This document shows, in pieces, positions 57,418-64,000 of a stretch of 64,000 nucleotides of DNA (position 1 is the first letter of the stretch; every line of letters starts with the position of its first letter). The position numbers and the translations under genes are program-made. The stretch spans positions 434,001 to 498,000 of the forward strand of contig NZ_VNHY01000002.1 of the NCBI RefSeq assembly GCF_008124865.1, read 5' to 3'. Below the pieces are notes generated by a model. That model searched no databases, had not been told where the DNA came from, and saw nothing but the letters and a program-made list of their open reading frames with translations. The DNA is from Fodinibius salinus (lineage in GTDB: Bacteria; Bacteroidota; Rhodothermia; Balneolales; Balneolaceae).

Positions 57418-59307
57418 TTAATTGTCCAGATAGACCATGAGAACAGATACGTCACTAGGGCTTACTCCACTAATTCTGCTTGCTTGTCCCAAAGTTTCGG
57501 GACGGATGCGATCCATTTTTTCTTTTCCCTCAGCAGAAAGACTGTTGATCTTATCGTAGTTGAGTTCGTCGGGAATAAGAGTGTCTTCCTGCTTCTTCAT
57601 TTCTTCTACCATTTCAAACTCTTTTTCAATGTAGCCGGCATATTTAATCTGTATTTCAACCTGCTCAAAAACAAGCCCGTCGGTAGTAATTTCAAGGGCT
57701 TTTTCTTTTAACTCTGGGTCGGCCTCAAAGATATTTCTAATAGATAGTTCAGGGCGGGGGATGAGTGTTTTTGCTTTAACCGGTTGCGACAGGGTGGAGG
57801 TGCCTCGTTCTTTGAGCATCGGATCCATCTTTTCGGGGTATACGGTATAGTCAGCTACGAGATCATGGATTTTGTCAATGGCTTCTTTTTTAGTTTTGAA
57901 TGCTTCAAAACGTTCATCAGAGGCGAGCCCAATTTTGTGTCCCAGTTCTGTAAGTCGCAAGTCAGCATTATCTTGACGTAGTAGTATGCGGTGCTCAGCT
58001 CGAGAGGTAAACATGCGGTAAGGCTCTTCGGTACCTTTAGTAATCAGGTCATCAATGAGCACTCCAATGTAAGCCTCCGAACGTTTGAGGATAAATTCAT
58101 CTTTGTCCTGAGTCTTGCGCGCAGCGTTTATTCCGGCCATAAGTCCTTGACATGCTGCTTCTTCATAGCCGGTGGTGCCGTTAATTTGCCCGGCAAAAAA
58201 GAGTCCTTTGGTAATTTTTGTTTCCATGCTCCGGCGTATCTGATAGGGAGGAAAGTAATCGTATTCAATAGCATAGCCGGGACGCAGCATAATAGCATCT
58301 TCAAAGCCCGGAATGGTGCGAAGAGCTTTATATTGTACATCTTCGGGCAAGGAAGTTGAAAATCCGTTAAGATACATTTCATAGGTGTTCCATCCTTCAG
58401 GCTCTAAAAAGAGCTGATGACTGTCTTTTTCAGAAAACCGATTGATTTTATCCTCAATACTGGGACAGTATCGCGGTCCGGTGGAGTCAATAGTGCCATT
58501 AAACATGGGGCTGCGGTCAAAGCCAGAGCGCAACACTTCATGGACTTCTTCATTGGTATCGCAAATCCAGCAGGTGAGTTGCTCTTCGCGCGTGGGTAGT
58601 GATTCAGTCATAAAAGAAAAGGCATTAGGCTCTTCATCACCATACTGTATATCCATCTTTTCATAGTTGATAGATCGGCCGTCAATACGTGGCGGGGTGC
58701 CAGTTTTTAATCGTCCTACTTCAAAGCCTAGGTCTTCGAGTGCAGCAGAAATTCCGATGGAAGCGCGTTCGCCAGAGCGACCGCCACCCATCTGGGTTTC
58801 GCCGATATGCATAAGTCCATTTCCAAAAGTACCAGTTGTTAGTATAACGGTTTGTGCCTCAAAAGTTTGACCGGTAGAAGTGCGGACACCGGTTGCTTTT
58901 TTCCCGTCTTCTGTGGTCAACACATCTACCACATTATCCTGTCGAAAATGAAGGTTTTCTTTTTTCTCGAGTTCCAGTCGCATCGTCTTACTGTAGAGCG
59001 CGCGGTCACTCTGGCAGCGAGGACTCCACATTGCAGGTCCTTTGCTGGTATTGAGTATACGATACTGCACTCCAGATTTATCAGCAACCTTACCCATAAG
59101 TCCGCCAAGCGCATCAATTTCACGTACCAGTTGTCCCTTAGCTATACCGCCAATAGCGGGGTTGCACGACATTTTAGCAATGGCGTCTAGATCCATTGTA
59201 ATAAGCAGGGTTTTTGCACCAATTTCGGCGGCAGCTCCGGCAGCTTCACTACCGGCATGGCCGGCACCCACTACAATTACATCATAAGAAGAGTACAGAG
59301 AATCCAT
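57418..59307 (-). CDS. mnmG: tRNA uridine 5-carboxymethylaminomethyl modification enzyme MnmG
   Basis: 629 residues. The FAD-binding motif GAGHAGSEAAGAAAEIGAKTLL is at 14-35 and the conserved CNPAIGGIAKGQLVREIDALGG follows at 48-69. KTGTPPRIDG and the C-terminal GQASRISGVSPSDV tail are typical. With MnmE it modifies the wobble uridine of several tRNAs. It is the first gene of the minus-strand mnmG-rsmG pair. It starts beside a 457-bp intergenic region. Confidence 0.96.
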   Translation of the reverse strand: MDSLYSSYDVIVVGAGHAGSEAAGAAAEIGAKTLLITMDLDAIAKMSCNPAIGGIAKGQLVREIDALGGLMGKVADKSGVQYRILNTSKGPAMWSPRCQSDRALYSKTMRLELEKKENLHFRQDNVVDVLTTEDGKKATGVRTSTGQTFEAQTVILTTGTFGNGLMHIGETQMGGGRSGERASIGISAALEDLGFEVGRLKTGTPPRIDGRSINYEKMDIQYGDEEPNAFSFMTESLPTREEQLTCWICDTNEEVHEVLRSGFDRSPMFNGTIDSTGPRYCPSIEDKINRFSEKDSHQLFLEPEGWNTYEMYLNGFSTSLPEDVQYKALRTIPGFEDAIMLRPGYAIEYDYFPPYQIRRSMETKITKGLFFAGQINGTTGYEEAACQGLMAGINAARKTQDKDEFILKRSEAYIGVLIDDLITKGTEEPYRMFTSRAEHRILLRQDNADLRLTELGHKIGLASDERFEAFKTKKEAIDKIHDLVADYTVYPEKMDPMLKERGTSTLSQPVKAKTLIPRPELSIRNIFEADPELKEKALEITTDGLVFEQVEIQIKYAGYIEKEFEMVEEMKKQEDTLIPDELNYDKINSLSAEGKEKMDRIRPETLGQASRISGVSPSDVSVLMVYLDN

Positions 59308-59764
59308 AATTAGCGTAAGTGTATGTTTTTATTACACTTAAAATTATTAATAATTTTTGTAACCGGTATATCTTAAATATACAAGCACTTCACAAATTAA
59401 GTAAGTCCCCAAAAATAAGGGTTTTCAGAGACAAAGTTTAACAGGTGAGTATTAATTTTAAAACTTGGGGTGGTTAACTATCCGTTTGTAAGTTTGGATG
59501 ATCGGCGCAGTACATAGCAAATTTAGTTAGGCGTGCAGGCTTTTGAGCAGTGGCTCACCGAAATGGAACTAGAAAAAGATAATACAAAGCACCCTGCTTT
59601 GTGTCGTTACCTGGAGACAATAATACTGATATGTATAAAATAAGTTTTAAAACGTAAGAATTGATGCGAATGATACGTCTATAACATTCTAAGCAATATC
59701 ATATATTATGTTACAATAAGTTGCTGTTATTGCATGTAGTTTATTAAGCCCAAAAAGTTGAGTT
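59308..59764. other. Intergenic region upstream of mnmG and the DUF547 gene
   Basis: 457 bp between divergent genes with no supportable reading frame. It holds a perfect 8-bp hairpin, ACAAAGCA / TGCTTTGT at 59584-59602 with a 3-nt loop, which has no T-run. No DnaA box or parS site was found here. Confidence 0.5.
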
Positions 59765-60592
59765 ATGAAGCACGTTAGTCTTATAATTTTTACTATAGGT
59801 ATTTTTCTCATGGGAATGACGACTGATCAAACAGATGTAAACAAAGTAAATAGTACCGATCAGGTGGAGGGTAGTGATCTGTATGCCAATCTTTCTGTAA
59901 AATTAATAACAGCAGTTAAAAAAGGCAGCAGTTACAAATCCATTATAGATTCATTAGCTAATGTATCTATAGAAGAGCTAGCCCAAAGTCTTGATACCCA
60001 GGGAGAGCAAAAAGCTTTTTGGCTGAATGTTTATAATGCCTATGTGCAGATTTTATTGAAAGAAAAACCCGAGCGCTTGAAGAGCAGAAACGAAACGTTT
60101 GGCTATAACTTTTTTTCATCAGATCAGGTGACCATTGCCGGTAAAAAGCTAAGCCTTGATGATATCGAACATGGTATTATTCGTCGGTCCAAAGTTAAAC
60201 AATCATTGGGTTTTCTTAATAAGATCGGATGGTTTACAGATGATTTCGAAAGGCGAATGCGTTGGGACACGCTCGATCCGCGCATACATTTTGCACTAAA
60301 TTGCGGAGCTGAAAGTTGTCCTCTTATTGTTGTTTATCATGCCGACCGTGTTAACGAGCAGCTGGATACAACTGCCGAACAATTTCTTAAAAGCAGCACA
60401 GAATACAATAAAGAGAAAAACGAAGTAGCGGTAACGCCGTTATTCAGCTGGTATCGCGGTGACTTTGGGGGGAAGGATGGAATTGTGCCTTTCTTGAAAA
60501 GGTATGAAGTCATTCCGGAGGAAGCTCACCCATCGGTGTCATTCAAAGATTATAGCTGGAAGGTAGCCCTGGGAGAGTATAAGAAGCTTTAG
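59765..60592 (+). CDS. DUF547 domain protein, secreted
   Basis: 275 residues. The N-terminal hydrophobic stretch (about 1-20, VSLIIFTIGIFLMGMTT) is a signal or anchor. The DUF547 domain follows: EQKAFWLNVYNAYVQILL, NFFSSDQVTIAGKKLSLDDIEHGIIR, DPRIHFALNCGAESCPLIVVYHADRVNEQLD and LFSWYRGDFGGKDGIVPFL (about 75-245). The NCGAESCP block has two close Cys (Cys181, Cys185). The family is widespread and of unknown role. It is a single-gene unit. Confidence 0.85.
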   Translation: MKHVSLIIFTIGIFLMGMTTDQTDVNKVNSTDQVEGSDLYANLSVKLITAVKKGSSYKSIIDSLANVSIEELAQSLDTQGEQKAFWLNVYNAYVQILLKEKPERLKSRNETFGYNFFSSDQVTIAGKKLSLDDIEHGIIRRSKVKQSLGFLNKIGWFTDDFERRMRWDTLDPRIHFALNCGAESCPLIVVYHADRVNEQLDTTAEQFLKSSTEYNKEKNEVAVTPLFSWYRGDFGGKDGIVPFLKRYEVIPEEAHPSVSFKDYSWKVALGEYKKL

Positions 60593-60881
60593 AAAACCGG
60601 CAGGTTAACTTTTGTAATCAGAGTGGCGGATGGTAGGACGGGATTGCTTTTAAGAGCAACGGGTATATCTGAGTAAGGGACAACCAAAAGAGACATTGAT
60701 ATATTTAAATGTAGGATCAGTGCGATTTCTGATGTAGAAGAAATATTTAGAGCGGGGGGGTAATATATGGTCCAGATAGCGTAGAAGGTCGAAAATTAAG
60801 AGAAGGAAGAATAGGAGATGGATATAAGAGTCTAATCCAGTTACCCAAATTAAAAAAGAAATGGGGAAAATATAGGCAAAC

Positions 60882-60917
60882 AAAAAAGCCCCCTTACTCT
60901 TTGTGAATTAAGGGCTT
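60882..60917 (-). terminator. Possible minus-strand terminator
   Basis: Read on the minus strand: AAGCCCTTA pairs with TAAGGGGGCTT (two extra G bulged), then a T-run (A6 on the plus strand at 60882-60887). It points left, so it would end a minus-strand transcript from the small frames at 61.0-61.4 kb. Confidence 0.55.
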
Positions 60918-61012
60918 ATCGTGTTGCGATCATGGGAGTTAGAAGCATTGGTTTTCATAAGGCTTCACACCATAATTGATAATTAATGAAAGATTTTTCG
61001 TCTACCAATATT

Positions 61013-61180
61013 TTAAGTCAATGTTGGTAATTTTCTTTTGTTATATACTGCTTGAACTGATATTGAAGCATATCTAATCAATATAGTTGAGGTAGTCCAG
61101 CTACCCCAATCCTCCCATTTATAGAAGACACCCTCCCAAAATGAGTCACCAATGAGTGTGTTAGCAACGATTAGTTTCAT
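61013..61180 (-). CDS. Small hypothetical protein (55 residues)
   Basis: MKLIVANTLIGDSFWEGVFY and KWEDWGSWTTSTILIRYASI, with several Trp. A weak candidate: no Shine-Dalgarno, overlaps the 3' end of the next frame by 20 bp, but it lies upstream of a terminator on the same strand. No family known. Confidence 0.25.
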   Translation of the reverse strand: MKLIVANTLIGDSFWEGVFYKWEDWGSWTTSTILIRYASISVQAVYNKRKLPTLT

Positions 61181-61361
61181 AATGAAAATCAGATAAGTTG
61201 TTGTTTATCATATAGTTAGTAGAATATTGTGAAAACAAAGGTAAAGGGTGGCACGTTTTTTTCAATTTGTTTTCTGTGGCTGTAATGGCCAAAGTAAATA
61301 CCACAAGAAACAGAAACGATATACCAAAGAAATGAACAGCGTTGAGCACCTGCTCAATCAT
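61161..61361 (-). CDS. Small hypothetical membrane protein (66 residues)
   Basis: One N-terminal membrane helix (FFGISFLFLVVFTLAITAT, about 11-29) followed by a polar tail. It could be a single-span membrane peptide. No family is recognised and no Shine-Dalgarno is visible. Confidence 0.25.
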   Translation of the reverse strand: MIEQVLNAVHFFGISFLFLVVFTLAITATENKLKKTCHPLPLFSQYSTNYMINNNLSDFHYETNRC

Positions 61362-61452
61362 CAGCTAAAAAGCCTGAAGCCTGAATCAATGGTTGAATAA
61401 ATTCTCATAGAATTAAGTAAAAAGAGCTTATAAAAATTAGTTAATCAGATAT

Positions 61453-63021
61453 ATGAATGCTGAAAAAAGTCAACTTAGAGCCATCATAAGAGATATTGGT
61501 GGTATTCAATTATTGATTGGTCCCATTTTACTGATACCGGGGTTGGTTTCAATTCTATATGGCGAAACCTACTCTGCCTTGTCCTTTATAATCAGCTCAG
61601 TCATTACTACCATTTTTGGAATAATCGCCTATAAAAGTAATAAAAAGGTAGAAAGCAACGGCCAAAGCCAGGCGATGATAACGGCAGCGGCTGCCTGGAT
61701 GGTAACTTCCCTTTTTGGAGCTCTTCCCTTTTTCATCGCTGCTCATATTACTCCGGTTGAAGTAGCCCAGTCGTTTCTACCAGCCGGTGAAACGTATTCT
61801 TCAAGCCTTTACAATTTTAAGAGTTTTCTGCATGCCCTGTTTGAGAGCGTGAGTTCATATACCACCACTGGTTTGACCATGAGTGTACATGAACCTTCCG
61901 TGGGGTATGGGCTGCTCTTCTACCGCTCATTTGCGCAATGGTTAGGTGGGGCCGGTATGATCGTCTTGTCACTGGCTATTCTGCGTCAATCTGGAGGGAT
62001 GTACGGCTCAGCTCTTTATAGTATTGAAGCCAGTGGTCAAAAAATTAGACCCAATATCCGGCAAACCACACAAGCTATTTGGAAGGTCTATCTGACCGTA
62101 ACCTCACTGTCGGCACTGTATATATTTATCAGCACCTGGGTGGTATTTCCCGATTATGATATCTTGGAAAACCTGTTTGTAGCAGTGAACCATGCCATGA
62201 CCGGGCAGTCAACGGGTGGATTCAGCACTTTCGATGATAGCATTTCCGGTTATGGTTCATACCTCATGGAGATGATATATCTGTTGCCAATGATCCTCGG
62301 AGCCATTTCAATTCCGCTTTACTACAAAATCTATGAAAAAGGCAGTTTAAAAGAACTATGGCTGGACTACCAGGGCCGCTGGCTTATGTTATTAAGTGTA
62401 ATCGGGTCGGCCTTTTTAGTTCTAATGCTTTCGGGGATATTCGATTTTGCACAATCATTCCGTGAGGGTGTATTCCAGTTTGTTAGTGCGTTGACGACCA
62501 CCGGTTGGCAAACGGCAGATCTGAGCACCTGGCCGGTTCATGCCACACTATTAATGGCTACGATCCCAATGATTATTGGTGGATCAACGGGAGCTACAGT
62601 AGGTGGAATAAAGATTTTTCGGGCGTACTTCATGGCCAAGGGGTTTGGATGGAGGTTAAAACAAGTAACCCAGCCTTCCAATAGCATCATTGCAATGAGC
62701 CTCGGGACAGAACGCTACTCTTATAAAGAAATTTCCAATGATCTGATGGAGGCCTATGTGTTTTCTATGATGTATTTGCTGGTATTACTGGGCGGAATCC
62801 TTATGAGTGCAACGTTCATGGGAGATAATTTTACGCTGATCGATGCCATTTTTGAATCAGTATCTGCCCAGGGTACCGTAGGGCTATCTAGTGGACTCAC
62901 AAGTCCCTCAATGCATCCAGTAACAGAAGTAACGTATATTATTCAGATGCTGATGGGACGTCTGGAGCTTATTCCGATACTCATTATGCTTCGCTCATTT
63001 TTTAACCAATCCAAGACTTAA
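61453..63021 (+). CDS. trkH: TrkH/KtrB family potassium uptake protein
   Basis: 522 residues, about 10-12 membrane helices. The four pore loops carry the selectivity-filter Gly: SYTTTGLTMS (first), AMTGQSTGGFSTF (second), ALTTTGWQTADLS (third) and SVSAQGTVGLSSG (fourth). The protein transports K+ (with Na+ or H+) into the cell. It is followed after 23 bp by the RCK gene and forms one operon with it and the next one. Suited to salt stress. Confidence 0.92.
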   Translation: MNAEKSQLRAIIRDIGGIQLLIGPILLIPGLVSILYGETYSALSFIISSVITTIFGIIAYKSNKKVESNGQSQAMITAAAAWMVTSLFGALPFFIAAHITPVEVAQSFLPAGETYSSSLYNFKSFLHALFESVSSYTTTGLTMSVHEPSVGYGLLFYRSFAQWLGGAGMIVLSLAILRQSGGMYGSALYSIEASGQKIRPNIRQTTQAIWKVYLTVTSLSALYIFISTWVVFPDYDILENLFVAVNHAMTGQSTGGFSTFDDSISGYGSYLMEMIYLLPMILGAISIPLYYKIYEKGSLKELWLDYQGRWLMLLSVIGSAFLVLMLSGIFDFAQSFREGVFQFVSALTTTGWQTADLSTWPVHATLLMATIPMIIGGSTGATVGGIKIFRAYFMAKGFGWRLKQVTQPSNSIIAMSLGTERYSYKEISNDLMEAYVFSMMYLLVLLGGILMSATFMGDNFTLIDAIFESVSAQGTVGLSSGLTSPSMHPVTEVTYIIQMLMGRLELIPILIMLRSFFNQSKT

Positions 63022-63044
63022 TCCAAACGCATTAAAACACAATT

Positions 63045-63728
63045 ATGACAACAACAGACCGTATTAAGTACCTCATTATTGTGGGGGCTGGCCGAATAGG
63101 AAACAGAGTCATTGATCTGGCAACAGGAGATGGTCACGAGGTCGTGGTGATCGAGAAAAATACTGACCTGGCTGAACAGACCAGTTCTAATTATGATTGC
63201 CTCGTTATAAATGACGACGCCTCCAAGATGGATGTTTTGGAAGAGGCGGGCATAGAAAAAGCAGATGCATTAATTACCACGACCAACGATGATTCAACCA
63301 ATCTGTTGGTGATGATGCTGGGACGGCGATATAATGTTCCCCGGTTGTTGAGTTCCGTCAGAGAACCAGGGCATATCGGTTTATTTGACGAATTGGATAT
63401 CGATTCTGTGGAAAGCCCACACCGACTGAACGGAGAGTTCTTGTATAAATCCATGCAACGACCAGGTATAAAGGATTTTATGCGTCTGGACGGTGGGGGT
63501 GAGATTGTTGAGATTGAACTTGCAGAGCATTCCTCGTTGATCGGTAAAACTATATTAGACGCACTGGAATTGGAACAAATCTCCGAAGACCTCATTATAG
63601 TCGCCATTTATAGAGATGGTGAACTTATTATTCCCCGGGGAAACACTACTTTTGAGGGTGGAGATACCGTAACAGTATTATCAAAAGAAGGAATAGGCAA
63701 AGATATCATTCAAACATTTAAGGCCTAG
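63045..63728 (+). CDS. trkA: TrkA-type RCK potassium channel regulator
   Basis: 227 residues: an N-terminal nucleotide-binding Rossmann fold (GAGRIGNRVIDLATGDGHEVVVIEKN, about 11-36, with GxGxxG), then a short RCK_C domain (about 145-227, IVEIELAEHSSLIGKTILDAL). It binds NAD/ATP on the cytosolic side and gates the TrkH/KtrB pore. It precedes the next RCK gene by 5 bp. Confidence 0.88.
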   Translation: MTTTDRIKYLIIVGAGRIGNRVIDLATGDGHEVVVIEKNTDLAEQTSSNYDCLVINDDASKMDVLEEAGIEKADALITTTNDDSTNLLVMMLGRRYNVPRLLSSVREPGHIGLFDELDIDSVESPHRLNGEFLYKSMQRPGIKDFMRLDGGGEIVEIELAEHSSLIGKTILDALELEQISEDLIIVAIYRDGELIIPRGNTTFEGGDTVTVLSKEGIGKDIIQTFKA

Positions 63729-63733
63729 AAATA

Positions 63734-64000
63734 ATGTTTAAATCAGAAACGAAATATGCCGTAATTGGATTAGGTTCATTTGGCTACACCTTGGCAAAAC
63801 TTTTATCCCAGCGGGGTCTATATGTGGTTGCCATTGACCAAGATATGGATAAGGTTGAGAAGATTAAGGATAAGGTAGCCGCGTCTGTCAGTTTTGATGC
63901 AACCGAAGCCGACTTGCTACAAAAGCTTGGAGTAGCTAAAGTAGACGTTGCAATAATCTCAGTAGGGGATGAAAACTTTCAGGCTGCTGAGTACATAGCC
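63734..64000 (+). CDS. TrkA-type RCK regulator, partial at the window edge
   Basis: 89 residues of a second RCK protein: MFKSETKYAVIGLGSFGYTL, with GLGSFG as the nucleotide-binding loop, and VVAIDQDMDKVEKIKDKVAASVSFDATEADLLQKLG (in pieces). It starts 5 bp after the first RCK gene and is cut by the end of the window. Having two RCK genes after one TrkH-type gene suggests a hetero-oligomeric gating ring, or one protein per pathway. KtrA-like. Confidence 0.88.
   Translation, partial: MFKSETKYAVIGLGSFGYTLAKLLSQRGLYVVAIDQDMDKVEKIKDKVAASVSFDATEADLLQKLGVAKVDVAIISVGDENFQAAEYIA

Larger units (their letters stand above)
60593..61452. other. 860-bp region with only weak small ORFs
   Basis: No gene with family support. 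On the minus strand two overlapping small frames end toward a hairpin with a T-run (60882-60917), which suggests a short transcript. The left third is purine-rich without a gene. No DnaA box or mobile element is seen. Confidence 0.45.

Noticed and set aside
60650-60883. 77-codon minus-strand hydrophobic frame
   Set aside because: Lies just past the terminator at 60882-60917, in a purine-rich plus strand that gives hydrophobic antisense by composition.

Overview
The window looks like chromosomal DNA of a Bacteroidota-like bacterium of the Balneolaeota/Rhodothermota type (relatives of Balneola, Gracilimonas or Fodinibius). This placement is inferred from gene families and layout and was not searched. 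The clues are the rpmB-rpmG-DUF4295 cluster, the many secreted or lipoprotein peptidases (S41, M14, M28), large BNR-repeat and beta-propeller proteins, DUF2911 and DUF547 proteins, mostly weak Shine-Dalgarno signals, and an acidic proteome that would fit a marine or halotolerant life. No rRNA, tRNA, CRISPR array, prophage or insertion sequence was recognised.

Layout. 0-9 kb: small lipoproteins, an S41 peptidase, a helix-hairpin-helix lipoprotein, a DUF72 protein, a LysE-type exporter, a divergent Nramp-like transporter and a baeRF-type protein. 9-21 kb: envelope genes, namely an M14 carboxypeptidase, an AsmA-like protein, an alpha-2-macroglobulin gene split by one in-frame TAA, and pbpC overlapping its end. 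21-25 kb (minus strand): ECF sigma factor, TPR anti-sigma-like protein, ruvB, metK. 25-34.6 kb: scpA, M28 peptidase, hemolysin III-type protein, a HELTH/propeller/barrel protein, DUF2911, AtuA-like and SnoaL-like proteins, fabF. 34.6-38 kb (minus strand): coiled-coil envelope proteins, CIA30, a deaminase and purM, with a decayed copy of the purM 3' end between them. 38.1-38.45 kb: an AT-rich intergenic cluster of DnaA boxes. 38.5-50.6 kb: dtd, a phosphomutase-like enzyme, adk, mscS, a giant BNR-repeat protein, a LolC/E permease, marR, an exoIII-type nuclease, tyrS, cvpA, yqeY and ribosomal proteins. 50.9-59.3 kb: gyrB-gyrA, a WYL regulator, and rsmG and mnmG with three parS sites inside rsmG. 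59.8-64 kb: a DUF547 protein and a K+ uptake cluster (trkH plus two RCK genes, the last cut by the window edge).

How it fits together. The DnaA-box cluster, gyrBA, the three parS sites and mnmG-rsmG together suggest that this is the replication-origin and segregation region of the chromosome. The most unusual single points are (i) the DnaA-box cluster between purM and dtd as a candidate oriC, (ii) the parS triplet, one site of which contains the rsmG start codon, (iii) a mosaic purM whose displaced old 3' end seems to survive as a pseudogene 1.3 kb away beyond two passenger genes, and (iv) the alpha-2-macroglobulin gene with a single nonsense codon. No clearly new defence or mobile system was found.
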